Below are positions 45,799 through 55,770 of a stretch of 64,000 bases of DNA, one piece after another. The position numbers and the translations under genes were made by a program. Position 1 is the stretch's first letter; each line of letters starts with the position of its first letter. This stretch comes from Aphanothece sacrum FPU1 (GTDB lineage: Bacteria > Cyanobacteriota > Cyanobacteriia > Cyanobacteriales > Microcystaceae), in contig NZ_BDQK01000013.1 in assembly GCF_003864295.1 (NCBI RefSeq), positions 186,001-250,000 of the forward strand, in the 5' to 3' direction. The notes under the pieces were generated by a model that saw nothing but the letters and a program-made list of their open reading frames with translations, was not told the origin of the DNA and ran no database searches.

Positions 45799-45888
45799 GT
45801 CGGGCTAAGTCCCGCGCTATAAACGAGCGGGACGCATCGAACCGCAGGTGAGTACCCGCAATGTTTTAGCGTCGGGATACAGCCCGAC
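45799..45888. repeat. Nested inverted-repeat element
   Basis: Outer arms GTCGGGCT (45799-45806) / AGCCCGAC (45881-45888) enclose a hairpin GTCCCGC (45809-45815) / GCGGGAC (45827-45833) and a second, looser GCGGG...CCCGC pairing. It could fold as a multi-branched structure. GC content is far above the surroundings. Confidence 0.75.
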
Positions 45889-45975
45889 CAATATATTAAC
45901 GTGCGGCAGCACAACCTCGTCCGATAAATATATGTTGCCACATCGGTTATTAAATTGAATCAGACTAACCCTATA

Positions 45976-46212
45976 ATGTCTAAAGCAGATTGGGTGTTAA
46001 CCCATCGGTTAGCACCTGATACCATTCGCTATACCACTTGGGAGGTAGCTAAACCCTTCCAGAGTCGGGGGCGAGGGATTTCCCTGTTAGCTGAAGCGAT
46101 ACGTCGTCAAATTAACAGTGATGTTCCGTATCTTACGGGTTCGGTTTCTCACCATTATCCCCGTTTGTTGCAGTTTGTCGGACGACACCTAATACCCTAT
46201 TTAACTGGCTAG
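45976..46212 (+). CDS. Short protein of unknown function, possibly a gene fragment
   Basis: 78 codons from ATG 45976 (MSKADWVLTHRLAPDTIRY...HLIPYLTG). The stretch SRGRGISLLAEAIRRQI vaguely recalls the acetyl-CoA-binding helix of acyltransferases, but no full domain is present. It sits between a structured repeat and the VCBS/RTX gene, so it may be a 3'-truncated remnant. A call as a real gene is weak. Confidence 0.3.
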   Translation: MSKADWVLTHRLAPDTIRYTTWEVAKPFQSRGRGISLLAEAIRRQINSDVPYLTGSVSHHYPRLLQFVGRHLIPYLTG

Positions 46213-46265
46213 GAGAAGTGCGACAGACGAGTAAATTGATTAAATCTTCAGAGGAAAACTAATTC

Positions 46266-48785
46266 ATGGCTGATCCTATATTCAATTCTCCCCAAACCAA
46301 CCCCTTCGGACTGAGGAAGGTGGGGGTTTTGGCTAAACCAACCTTTGCCGATATCGATGGGGATGGGGACTTAGATGCTTTTGTGGCTGCTGGTGACGGC
46401 AATACCCAGTTCTTCCGCAACACGGGAACGGGGTCTGCTCCCAGCTTCACCCTTGAGGCTACCAACCCCTTCGGACTGACGGATGTGGGGGGTAATTCTG
46501 CACCCACCTTTGCCGATATCGATGGGGATGGGGATTTGGATGCTTTTGTGGGTGCTGCTGACGCCAATACCACATTCTACCGCAACACGGGAACGGGGTC
46601 TGCTCCCAGCTTCACCCTTGAGGCCACCAACCCCTTCGGACTGACGAAAGCGGGGTATAATTCTTCACCCACCTTTGCCGATATCGATGGGGATGGGGAC
46701 TTGGATGCTTTTGTGGGTGAAATCAACGGCAATACCCGGTTCTACCGCAACACGGGAAGCGGGTCTGCTCCCAGCTTCACCCTTGAGGCCACCAACCCCT
46801 TCGGACTGACGGATGTGGGGATTTTTGCTACACCCACCTTTGCCGATATCGATGGGGATGGGGACTTGGATGCTTTTGTGGGGAACTCATACGGCAATAC
46901 GACATTCTATCGCAACACGGGAAGCGGGTCTGCTCCCAGCTTCACCCTTAAGGCCACCAACCCCTTCCGACTGAGGGATGTGGGGCTTTATGCTGGCCCC
47001 ACCTTTGCCGATATCGATGGGGATGGGGACTTGGATGCTTTTGTGGGTGAATTCAACGGCAATACCCTGTTCTTCGAGAATGATCCTACTAACCTAGTTA
47101 ATAATGCCCCCACAGGTTCACCCACTGCCACTTTAAGCGATACTGCTGAAGATACAGCCATTATCATTTATGCGTCTGACTTATTAGCAGGGTTTAGCGA
47201 TGTAGATGGTGATAACCTCTCATTTGTTAACTTAACTGCTGATAACGGTGCATTGGTAGACAACTTTGATGGGACTTATACCTTCACCCCAACTACTAAC
47301 TTTAATGGTACTGTCACCCTTACCTACGGTGTAACTGATGGTAGAGTAACCTTGGCCGGTCAAAGCAGAACCTTCTCTGTAACGCCCGTTAATGATGCTC
47401 CTGTTGGTTCACCAACTGCTACTTTAAGCAACACGGCTGAAGATACACCTATCACGATTACAGCAGCTAACTTATTAGCAGGGTTTAGCGATGTAAATGG
47501 TGATACCCTCTCAGTTGTTAACTTAACTGCTGATAACGGTGCATTGGTAGACAACTTTGATGGGACTTATACCTTCACCCCAACTGCTGACTTTAATGGT
47601 ACTGTCACCCTTACCTACGGTGTGAGTGATGGTACGGCAACCTTAGCCGATCAAAGCCAAACCTTCTCTGTAACGCCCGTTAATGATGCTCCTGTTGGTT
47701 CACCAACTGCTACTTTAAGCAATACGGCTGAAGATACACCTATCACGATTACAGCAGCTAACTTATTAGCAGGGTTTAGCGATGTAGATGCTGGTGATAC
47801 CTTATCCGTAGTCGGTTTAACTTCCAATAACGGTGCATTAGTCAACAACGGTAATGGGACTTATACTTTCACCCCAACTGCTAACTTTAATGGTGCAGTT
47901 AATCTAACCTACGGTGTAACTGATGGTACGGCAACTTTAGCTGGTCAAAGCCAAACCTTCTCTGTAACACCCGTTAATGATGCTCCTGTTGGTGTTAACG
48001 ACACTGCTAGCACTGGCTTCAATACTACCGTCAGTATCCAAGCTAGTACCCTACTGGCTAATGATACCGATGTTGATAACAGCGTCTTGAGTATCACTGG
48101 TGTCAGTGGTGTCACTAACGGCACTGCGGTACTTAACAATAATGGCACTGTCAGCAACACCGCAGATGATTATATTCTCTTTACCCCAATTCGATTCAGT
48201 GGTAATGCCAGCTTTAACTACACCCTCAGTGATGGTAGTTTGACTGGTACTGCTACCGTTACGGTGGCTGTCGGTGGCAGCCTTACAGGTACTAACAAAC
48301 CAGATAACCTGGTTGGTGGTAATGGTAACGATATCCTCAACGGTGGCAATAGTAACGATACCCTCGACGGTGGTAATGGTAACGATATCCTCAACGGCGA
48401 TAATAGCAACGATATCCTCTATGGTGGTAGCGGCAACGATACCCTCAACGGCGGTAATGGTGAGGACCTCTTGTATGGCGGTATTGGCAACGATGTCCTC
48501 AACGGCGATAATGGCAAAGATACCCTTTATGGTGGTCTTGGCAGTGATACCCTCACCGGTGGCAACGCTCAAGATGTATTTGCCTATACTGGTGGGGATG
48601 GTTCTGATACCATTACTGACTTCGTTAGGGGTGAAGATAAAATCGGACTGTATAACGGTTTGAGCTTCGGGCAACTGAATTTCTCAGGAAGCACTATTCG
48701 GGTGGCTTCCACTAATGAAATTTTGGCAACCCTGACTGGTATTAATACCACGACCCTAATTGCGGCCGATTTCGTCAACATCTAG
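46266..48785 (+). CDS. Secreted VCBS/cadherin-like/RTX calcium-binding protein
   Basis: 839 residues in three parts. About 1-275 are five near-identical VCBS/FG-GAP repeats, each with PTFADIDGDGDLDAFVG, a Ca-binding Asp loop. About 280-680 are four cadherin/Ig-like tandem units (GSPTATLSNTAEDTPITITA; FTPTANFNGTVTLTYGVTDG; SVTPVNDAP). About 685-770 are RTX nonapeptides (GGNGNDxLxxG) followed by a DVFAYTGGDGSDTITDF C-terminal secretion-type region. There is no N-terminal signal peptide. The layout is that of a type I secretion substrate on the cell surface. The DNA is repetitive and GC-richer than its neighbours. Confidence 0.9.
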   Translation: MADPIFNSPQTNPFGLRKVGVLAKPTFADIDGDGDLDAFVAAGDGNTQFFRNTGTGSAPSFTLEATNPFGLTDVGGNSAPTFADIDGDGDLDAFVGAADANTTFYRNTGTGSAPSFTLEATNPFGLTKAGYNSSPTFADIDGDGDLDAFVGEINGNTRFYRNTGSGSAPSFTLEATNPFGLTDVGIFATPTFADIDGDGDLDAFVGNSYGNTTFYRNTGSGSAPSFTLKATNPFRLRDVGLYAGPTFADIDGDGDLDAFVGEFNGNTLFFENDPTNLVNNAPTGSPTATLSDTAEDTAIIIYASDLLAGFSDVDGDNLSFVNLTADNGALVDNFDGTYTFTPTTNFNGTVTLTYGVTDGRVTLAGQSRTFSVTPVNDAPVGSPTATLSNTAEDTPITITAANLLAGFSDVNGDTLSVVNLTADNGALVDNFDGTYTFTPTADFNGTVTLTYGVSDGTATLADQSQTFSVTPVNDAPVGSPTATLSNTAEDTPITITAANLLAGFSDVDAGDTLSVVGLTSNNGALVNNGNGTYTFTPTANFNGAVNLTYGVTDGTATLAGQSQTFSVTPVNDAPVGVNDTASTGFNTTVSIQASTLLANDTDVDNSVLSITGVSGVTNGTAVLNNNGTVSNTADDYILFTPIRFSGNASFNYTLSDGSLTGTATVTVAVGGSLTGTNKPDNLVGGNGNDILNGGNSNDTLDGGNGNDILNGDNSNDILYGGSGNDTLNGGNGEDLLYGGIGNDVLNGDNGKDTLYGGLGSDTLTGGNAQDVFAYTGGDGSDTITDFVRGEDKIGLYNGLSFGQLNFSGSTIRVASTNEILATLTGINTTTLIAADFVNI

Positions 48786-49273
48786 GATTACAGGCTGTTC
48801 TGGTTCTTGGTGGGGCATAGATTTTGCCTCACCTTGAGCCGTATTTCTGTACCCGTGATGTGTCCTACTCAAATCTTACACCTGATATCAAAAACCCGAT
48901 TTAACCCTGTAGGGGCATGGCATTAACAATCTGTGAAAATTACCATAATATTAATGTTGCCATGCCCCCTATTCAATGAAAATTATTTTGATTTGGGCAT
49001 GGCATTTTGAAAATTTTGTTTTTATCAACAGGTTATCATTGCCATGCCCCTACATTTATTCTCTCTCCTTCATTTTATCAGTTTTCTGCTCTTTATTTTT
49101 AGTGGTGCAGCCGCACTCGCTCCGCGAGACCGCCTTATGTGTTTAGACTAAGCATATTTAAATTGATCTGTCAATGCGTAACTCCTAGATTATTTTAACA
49201 TTAACCCCCTAGCATTATTGTGTCTAGAGGTTTATCATTAAACAGTAATTCCTAGGAGACGAAAACAAGAGTT
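48786..49273. other. Intergenic region with inverted-repeat element
   Basis: The 145-bp segment 48909-49053 is bounded by GTAGGGGCATGGCA and its perfect inverse TGCCATGCCCCTAC. An internal TTGCCATGCCCC (48958-48969) and GGGCATGGCA (48995-49004) make two stacked hairpins. It is a likely non-autonomous repeat. No gene is seen. Confidence 0.75.
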
Positions 49274-50146
49274 ATGGTATTTTCAATTTCTCTCAAACAA
49301 AATCAATATTCTACTTATATTCTTTCGGATGAAACGGCTTTATCTCGTGTAGAAGTTGTTCCCGAAAGAGGAGGAATTATTACCCGTTGGTCAATTCAAG
49401 GACAAGAGATTTTTACTCTCGATGAAGAAAGATTTACTCACCCAGACTTAAGTGTTAGAGGTGGAGTTCCTATTCTTTTTCCTTTGTGTGGTAATCTTCC
49501 TGATAATACTTATACTCATGATTCTAAAACTTATACATTAAAACAACATGGATTTGCCAGAGAGTTACCTTGGACAGTAACGGGACAAGGGACAGATTCT
49601 TGTGCTAGTTTGACAGTAAATTTAAAGAGTAACAATCAAACTTATTCTGTTTATCCCTTTAATTTTACCGTAAAATTTACCTATGAATTAGACGGAAAAG
49701 TTTTGCGCATTCGTCAACAATATACTAACGAATCAGACAAAACAATGCCTTTTTCTGCGGGATTTCATCCCTACTTTTTTGTGCCGAATAAAGCCGAATT
49801 ATATTTTGATATTCCTGGAAAATCTTATCAAGATCAACGTACTAAAGAAAATTTTCCTTTTAGTGGAACTTTTGATTTTGAACAAGAAGAAATTGATGTA
49901 ATGTTCAAGCCTCTTTCTTCTGCTTCTGCTACTATGATAGACAAACAACGGAGCTTAAAGATTGACCTAACTTGGTCAGATTTCTATTCTACCTTCGTTT
50001 TTTGGACAGTTAAAGGCAAAGATTTTGTTTGTCTTGAACCTTGGAGTGCGCCTCGTAATTCCTTAAACACCGGAGAAAACTTGACAGAACTTGCTCCTGG
50101 TGAGACTTGTGAGGCAGTGTTCACTATTCGTGTAGATTCTTTTTGA
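49274..50146 (+). CDS. Aldose-1-epimerase family protein
   Basis: 290 residues of the galactose mutarotase-like fold. Motifs: VVPERGGIITRWSIQGQEI, RGGVPILFPLCGN, KQHGFARELPW (catalytic His), FSAGFHPYF (second His) and CLEPWSAPRNSLNTGE (catalytic Glu). It interconverts anomers of a hexose or hexose phosphate. ATG 49274 follows AGGAG (49255-49259). It stands between the repeat region and tRNA-Lys. Confidence 0.92.
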   Translation: MVFSISLKQNQYSTYILSDETALSRVEVVPERGGIITRWSIQGQEIFTLDEERFTHPDLSVRGGVPILFPLCGNLPDNTYTHDSKTYTLKQHGFARELPWTVTGQGTDSCASLTVNLKSNNQTYSVYPFNFTVKFTYELDGKVLRIRQQYTNESDKTMPFSAGFHPYFFVPNKAELYFDIPGKSYQDQRTKENFPFSGTFDFEQEEIDVMFKPLSSASATMIDKQRSLKIDLTWSDFYSTFVFWTVKGKDFVCLEPWSAPRNSLNTGENLTELAPGETCEAVFTIRVDSF

Positions 50147-50210
50147 CAAAAGGCTTGCCTTTACCAAAAGTCTATGCTACGATGGTAAATCGTGTGCAAG
50201 AAAACACATC

Positions 50211-50282
50211 GGGTCGCTAGCTCAGCGGTAGAGCACTCGGCTTTTAACCGATCGGTCTTGGGTTCGAATCCCAGGCGACCCA
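50211..50282 (+). tRNA. trnK: tRNA-Lys (TTT)
   Basis: 72-nt cloverleaf: acceptor GGGTCGC / GCGACCC plus A, D loop AGCTCAGCGGTAGAGC, anticodon loop CTTTTAA (TTT), and T arm GGTTCGAATCC. CCA is not encoded. Confidence 0.96.
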
Positions 50283-50852
50283 TTATTGTAGGATTTATGC
50301 GACGCTTCCACAAATTGTGCTTTTTGTGGGGGCAATTCATGAGCCTAGAAGTCGTTCATCAATATTGTAGACAAAAATGGTCTTACATGATCAAATGTCC
50401 TTAATGGAATGTTAAGTACTCGGAAAGAAATAAAGTCCACTGTCTTAAGAAATGTAAACTAGCTGTTAACCCTCTCCCAGATTTTGCCCTTAACTCAACC
50501 ACTTATAATTAGGCTGTCTAGACAGCCTTTATTCTTATATAATAAGGCTTTAGCCTGTATTCATTTATTAAATTTACATGGCAAGTTCAGTAGAACCCTT
50601 GAAAATTTTAGACTTAGTTTGTCCGGAATTATCCGTGTATCATATGAGGTATAAATATAAATAAGTAGGTAGACAAAATTAATTACACAAAATTTGTAGG
50701 GGCGGGTTTTTTACATAAATCAATGATTCTCACAAAAAAATTAAATAAACCCGCCCTTACTACCGTTGTTACTCAACCATTACGACTATATCAAAACCCG
50801 CGCCTTGACTGTGCAATTAATTTTGCGCACGGTACTTACTAAATAATTACAG
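50283..50852. other. Intergenic region with two dispersed repeats
   Basis: Holds an inverted copy of the hairpin family (AGGCTGT 50511-50517 / ACAGCCT 50522-50528, then AAGGCTTTAGCCT 50543-50555). It also holds a GTAGGGGCGGGTTTTTTACAT element (50697 on) ending AAACCCGCCCTTAC near 50761. No gene is seen. It must contain the promoter of the export operon that follows. Confidence 0.7.
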
Positions 50853-51467
50853 ATGGCAATGAAACTTATTGAGTTCAATGACAAGCAACAGGATTGTCCA
50901 AATTATATGAAAACAAAATACTTAACGTTATTTCAGAGAAAAATCTTACAAAAAAATCTTGAAGGGGATGTTGAGGGAAAATATCGTCAACGAATTGAAA
51001 TTATATTATTAGCTGATGAAGGAAAAAGCCAAACCGAAATATGTCAGTTATTAGGGTGTAGTCAAGCGACAGCTAGACATTGGATAATGATGGCACAGAG
51101 TGGTCAAGCGCATTGCTGGAAGAACAATAAAATTGGTCGCCCGAAAAAAATTGATGAGGAGTATTTAAAACGTTTAAAAGAATTAGTTAGCCACAGTCCT
51201 AGTCATTATTGCTACTCATTTAAGCGATGGACAGCCGACTGGTTAAGCAGACATTTAGAAAAAGAATTTGACATTAAAGTTAGCAATCGCTATATTAATC
51301 AGCTTCTCAAACAGATGGGGTTATCGACAAAACCGAAACAAAATAAACTTGAAAATCATCATCTATCTTTATCAAACACAAAAAACTTACTGATTCAAGA
51401 TATTCCTAATCACAACCGAATTCAATCAGAAAAGTTTTGGTTATTCAAGTTATTTCAAGTTGAATAA
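50853..51467 (+). CDS. Transposase-like HTH protein heading the peptide-export operon
   Basis: 204 residues. The helix-turn-helix reads KSQTEICQLLGCSQATARHWIMMAQ, followed by a second winged-helix region (RPKKIDEEYLKRLKELVSHSP; SRHLEKEFDIKVSNRYINQLLKQMGL) like the DNA-binding half of IS630-type transposases. No DDE catalytic domain follows, and the last 40 residues are unrelated. It ends 5 bp before the ABC-transporter start. Similar genes occur, to my memory, before cyanobacterial C39-ABC/HlyD operons, so I infer a domesticated regulator. Confidence 0.7.
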   Translation: MAMKLIEFNDKQQDCPNYMKTKYLTLFQRKILQKNLEGDVEGKYRQRIEIILLADEGKSQTEICQLLGCSQATARHWIMMAQSGQAHCWKNNKIGRPKKIDEEYLKRLKELVSHSPSHYCYSFKRWTADWLSRHLEKEFDIKVSNRYINQLLKQMGLSTKPKQNKLENHHLSLSNTKNLLIQDIPNHNRIQSEKFWLFKLFQVE

Positions 51468-51472
51468 AAATC

Positions 51473-54184
51473 ATGGTACAAAGTAATAATACGGTTATCT
51501 CTCGCCACCAAATAACTCAAGTATTAGGCTATAGTCTATCAGAAAAAGAATTTTCTCAATTGCAGCAACAAATTAAATTTATTGAACCTCCAGTTGGCTT
51601 GTTTTGGGAAACTACAAATGCGGAAGCTGGTCTTTATATTGTTATTACTGGTAAATCTAGATTAGTCAATCAATCAAATGAGAAAATCTGCACCCTAGAA
51701 ATAGGAGATACCTTTGGAGAATGTAGATTTTTTCCTAATGAAAACTTTGAAAACTATGGAGTGAGGGCTGGTTTAAACACTAAACTTTGCTACTTTTCTC
51801 CTGAATTATTATTTCCTTTAATTAGTAAATATTCCCCAATAAGAGAGCATTTTTATCAGCAATCTCAAAAACGAAATAACCAATTAAAACCCACAGAAGT
51901 AGTTCAAAAAAACATTAATATTTCTCTAAATTTACCGGCGGAAAAATCATCACCTACTTCTCAAAAAATAATCAATAAAGCCTACTTTCCTAGTCCCAGC
52001 CAAAAAGTAAGTCACCTGTTACAAAAAGTGTGGCGACGCTACCCTTTTTATGCTCAACAAAGTGCCTCCGACTGTGGGGCTGCTTGTTTAGTCATGGTAG
52101 CTCGTTATTGGGGCAAAAAACTTAGTGTAAACCGTTTACGGGATATTGCTAATGTCGATAGAAATGGGGCATCTTTGCGGGGACTTTGCCACGCAGCAGA
52201 AAGCATAGGTTTTGGCACTCGACCCGTAAAAGCTAGTTTAGACAAATTAGCTCAACAACAACTTCCGGCCATTGTTCATTGGCAAGGAAAACATTATGTT
52301 GTCGTCTATGAAATTACCAAAAAAGACGTAGTAATAGCTGACCCAGCCATTGGACAAAAAACCATTAGTCACAGGGAATTTAAGGAAAATTGGACAGGCT
52401 ATACCCTGTTATTACAGCCTACAGTTTTATTAAAAAATACTAAGGAAAATACCACTCCTTTTTTGCAATTTTTTGAGTTAGTTAAACCCCATGGGTTAGT
52501 ATTATTTGAAATATTTATTGCTTCTTTATTCATTCAAATATTTGGACTTATTACTCCGATTTTTACCCAACTTATTTTAGACAGGGTGGTGGTACAGCGA
52601 TCAGAAGTTACCTTATTCGCAGTGGGGTTAGGGTTAGTCATTTTTGGCTTATTTCGAGTCGTCATGATGGGGCTACGTCAATATTTATTAGATCATACTG
52701 CTAACAAAATAGACATTACATTAATTGTCGCATTTATTAACCATACTTTGCGTTTACCTTTGGGATTTTTTGAATCTCGTTATGTGGGAGATATTATCTC
52801 TCGTGTCCAAGAGAATCGCAAAATTCAACGATTTTTAACAGGGGAAGCTTTGTCAATTTTCCTAGATTTAATTACGGTTTTTATCTATCTAGGATTGATG
52901 TTTTGGTATAGCTGGAAAATGGCTCTTTTGTCCCTAGTAATTATTCCACCTTTTTTGTTACTAGCTTTAATTGCCACCCCGTTTTTAAAGCGAATTTCTA
53001 GGGAAATCTTTGCCGAAATGGCCAAAGAACAAAGTTATTTAATTGAAGCCCTTAGCGGGGTGCGTACTGTCAAATCTAGTGCTGTTGAAAGAACCGTCCG
53101 TTGGCATTGGGAAGAATTACTACACAAAGAAATTACCACACAATTTTCTGGTCAAATTATTAGCAACCGTCTCCAAATTTTTAGTAATGGAATTGAAGCA
53201 TTAGCTACCACAGGATTACTTTGGTATGGGGCATGGTTAGTTATTCACAATCAACTAACTATCGGGCAATTAGTGGCATTTAATATGCTATTTGGTAATG
53301 TTATTCGTCCATTTCAAAGACTTACCGTATTATGGGAACAATTACAAGAAGTTGTCATTGCAGTTGAACGGCTTAATGATGTTCTCGACTACGAACCAGA
53401 AGAAGATTTACAACATCAATCACGACAAATATTACCTCAAATTAAAGGTAATATTCGCTTTGATAATGTCACCTTTCGTTATCATCCAGAAAGTGATTTA
53501 AACGTGCTAGAAAATCTTAGTTTTGAGATCCAACCTGGGCAAACTGTGGCCTTAGTGGGGCGCAGTGGTTCGGGTAAAACCACAATTTCTAAGCTAGTTT
53601 TAGGACTTTATCCCGCAACCGATGGTAAAATATTAATTGATGGACAAGATATCCATAGTTTGTCCCTAAGTTCTTTGAGACAACAAATTGGTGTAGTGGA
53701 TCAAGATACCTTTCTTTTTGGGGGAACAATTCGAGAAAATATTAGTTTAGCTCATCCTGATTCTATTCTAGAGGAAATTATCGAAGCAGCTACATTAGCA
53801 GGGGCTGATGAGTTTATTAAAAAACTACCAATGGGGTATGAAACCCAAATCGGAGAAGGGGGAGGTATGCTATCAGGAGGACAACGACAACGTTTAGCGA
53901 TCGCTCGTGCATTATTAGGTAATCCTCGTCTTTTAATTTTAGATGAAGCCACCTCCCATTTAGATGCAGAATCAGAGCGAATTATTCAAACAAATTTAAA
54001 CTCTATTCTTCGGCATCAAACCACTTTAGTTATCGCCCATCGTCTTTCTACAGTGCGTAAAGCAGACTTGATTTTAGTGCTAGATCGAGGGGTATTAATT
54101 GAGAGTGGAACCCATGAAGAATTAATGGCTAAACGGGGTCATTATCATTACCTCAATCAACAGCAATTAGATGTTGCTAGTTAA
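51473..54184 (+). CDS. C39-peptidase ABC exporter with N-terminal cNMP-like domain
   Basis: 903 residues. About 1-140 is a cyclic-nucleotide-binding-like fold (GLYIVITGKSRLV; LEIGDTFGECRFF). About 190-315 is a C39 peptidase with Cys201 in ASDCGAACLVM, His274 in GKHYVVVYE and DPAIG. Six membrane helices follow (about 335-620), then the ABC ATPase: GRSGSGKTT, SGGQRQRLAIARALL, LLILDEATSHLD. Such proteins cut double-glycine leaders and export the mature peptide. The substrates are probably the three GG peptides encoded 4.7 kb downstream on the other strand. Confidence 0.93.
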   Translation: MVQSNNTVISRHQITQVLGYSLSEKEFSQLQQQIKFIEPPVGLFWETTNAEAGLYIVITGKSRLVNQSNEKICTLEIGDTFGECRFFPNENFENYGVRAGLNTKLCYFSPELLFPLISKYSPIREHFYQQSQKRNNQLKPTEVVQKNINISLNLPAEKSSPTSQKIINKAYFPSPSQKVSHLLQKVWRRYPFYAQQSASDCGAACLVMVARYWGKKLSVNRLRDIANVDRNGASLRGLCHAAESIGFGTRPVKASLDKLAQQQLPAIVHWQGKHYVVVYEITKKDVVIADPAIGQKTISHREFKENWTGYTLLLQPTVLLKNTKENTTPFLQFFELVKPHGLVLFEIFIASLFIQIFGLITPIFTQLILDRVVVQRSEVTLFAVGLGLVIFGLFRVVMMGLRQYLLDHTANKIDITLIVAFINHTLRLPLGFFESRYVGDIISRVQENRKIQRFLTGEALSIFLDLITVFIYLGLMFWYSWKMALLSLVIIPPFLLLALIATPFLKRISREIFAEMAKEQSYLIEALSGVRTVKSSAVERTVRWHWEELLHKEITTQFSGQIISNRLQIFSNGIEALATTGLLWYGAWLVIHNQLTIGQLVAFNMLFGNVIRPFQRLTVLWEQLQEVVIAVERLNDVLDYEPEEDLQHQSRQILPQIKGNIRFDNVTFRYHPESDLNVLENLSFEIQPGQTVALVGRSGSGKTTISKLVLGLYPATDGKILIDGQDIHSLSLSSLRQQIGVVDQDTFLFGGTIRENISLAHPDSILEEIIEAATLAGADEFIKKLPMGYETQIGEGGGMLSGGQRQRLAIARALLGNPRLLILDEATSHLDAESERIIQTNLNSILRHQTTLVIAHRLSTVRKADLILVLDRGVLIESGTHEELMAKRGHYHYLNQQQLDVAS

Positions 54185-54234
54185 ACTCTATTTTCTAATT
54201 TGCTTTGTAATTATTGAGCTTTTGGACTAAGATT

Positions 54235-55770
54235 ATGACTAACGGAGTTAATAACGGACGCATAACGAAACAATCTCAAAATGAGTTATCTCAAGATGAT
54301 CAATTAATCTCCCAAGTTACGGAAACTCAAACTAATCATCAGGATGATTGGGCTAATTCAACCAAAGATATCCTTGATACTTTACCCCGTGTTTGGACAA
54401 GGGGACTACTCTATTTTTTGGTTGTTTTTGTTATTATTGTATTACCTTGGGCTTTATTAGCTAAAGTGGATGAAACTGGAACCGCAAATGGTAAATTGGA
54501 ACCCAAAGGAAAGACAATAAAATTAGATGCACCTGTAGAGGGAAAGGTATCTTTAATTAATGTCAAAGAAGGAGATATCGTTAAATCAGGACAAAGTTTA
54601 ATTGAGATTGAATCCGAGTTAATTCAAGCTGATTTTAAACAACAACAAACTAAACTCGAAGGACAAGAACAAAAGTTAAATCAATTAAATTTTTTGGAGA
54701 AGCAACTACAGTTAGTATTTCGGACTCAACAACAACAAAATCAAGCCCAAAAATTGGAAAAACTAGCGCAAGTTAATCAAGCTAAACAGAACCTTGATGC
54801 CTTAAAAAATGCCTATGATTTACAAAAAGAAGAAAAACTAGCACAAGTTAATCAAGCTAAACAAGAGTTAGCACATAATCAAGAAGCGATTAAATTAGCG
54901 GAAATTCAGTTTAAGAATGCCCAAGGTGTTAAGAATCGTTATGATACTGCAGTTGAAGAAGGTATTGTTTCACAAATTCAGGTAATAGAAAGAGAAGATA
55001 CTGTACAAGAAAGGAAAAAAGCTTATGAACAATCAAAGTCTGATATTCAACAAGCAAAACACCGTTTAGCGGAGCAAAAAAGTAGTTATGAACGCACTCT
55101 TAAAAAAGCAAGAACTGATATTAAGGATGCTGAGTTAAGGCTAAAAGAGCAAGAAAATAGTTCTGATAGTTTGATGGGATCTGCTGAACTTTCTTTGTTA
55201 AAAAATAAAGAAGAAATAAATAATCTGCAAACCGAAATAAGTACTTTAAAATCAGACATTAAGCAAACAAAAAGTCAGATAGAAAGTTTACAGTTTCAGT
55301 TAAGTCAACGGGTTGTAAAAGCCCCCATTGCAGGAACAATTTTTCATTTACCAATTGAAGGAGAGGGAACGGTTGTTCAATCAGGAACTCGACTTTTAGA
55401 AATTGCCCCCCAAGGAACTGCTTTGATTTTACGGGCGCAAATGGCAACAACAGAAAGTGGTTCTATTACCAAAGGAATGCTAGTTAAAATGAAGTTTGAT
55501 GCTTTCCCTTTTCAAGATTATGGTATTATTGAAGGGAAATTAATCGAGGTTTCTCCAACTACGTCAGAGATAGATACTCCTAACGGTAAAGTTTTAGCTT
55601 ATGACTTGAAAATTGAACTTAATAAGACTTGTATGCCAACCCCTAAAAAATGTATTAAGTTACGTCCTGGGGATACGGCAACAGCAGAGGTTATTGTGCG
55701 TCAGCGTCGTCTAATTGATTTCGTGCTTGATCCCTTTAAGAAGTTACAAAATGGAGGATTCAAGCTTTAA
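54235..55770 (+). CDS. HlyD-family membrane-fusion protein
   Basis: Start chosen at ATG 54235 (MTNGVNNGRITKQSQ). About 50 residues precede one membrane helix (GLLYFLVVFVIIVLPWALLAKV). Then come a lipoyl/barrel half (KLDAPVEGKVSLINVKEGDIVKSGQSLIEIE), a long coiled coil with an internal repeat (EKLAQVNQAKQ twice), and the closing half VVKAPIAGTIFHLP. It bridges the ABC exporter to the outer membrane, where a TolC-like protein, not encoded here, is expected. It starts 50 bp after the transporter gene. Confidence 0.92.
   Translation: MTNGVNNGRITKQSQNELSQDDQLISQVTETQTNHQDDWANSTKDILDTLPRVWTRGLLYFLVVFVIIVLPWALLAKVDETGTANGKLEPKGKTIKLDAPVEGKVSLINVKEGDIVKSGQSLIEIESELIQADFKQQQTKLEGQEQKLNQLNFLEKQLQLVFRTQQQQNQAQKLEKLAQVNQAKQNLDALKNAYDLQKEEKLAQVNQAKQELAHNQEAIKLAEIQFKNAQGVKNRYDTAVEEGIVSQIQVIEREDTVQERKKAYEQSKSDIQQAKHRLAEQKSSYERTLKKARTDIKDAELRLKEQENSSDSLMGSAELSLLKNKEEINNLQTEISTLKSDIKQTKSQIESLQFQLSQRVVKAPIAGTIFHLPIEGEGTVVQSGTRLLEIAPQGTALILRAQMATTESGSITKGMLVKMKFDAFPFQDYGIIEGKLIEVSPTTSEIDTPNGKVLAYDLKIELNKTCMPTPKKCIKLRPGDTATAEVIVRQRRLIDFVLDPFKKLQNGGFKL

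Noticed and set aside
48051-48674. Antisense 207-codon open frame inside the RTX gene
   Set aside because: A by-product of Gly/Asp-rich repeats read backwards; the + strand frame has full domain structure.
50192-50404. 70-codon open frame over tRNA-Lys
   Set aside because: It overlaps the tRNA on the same strand and has no coding features.
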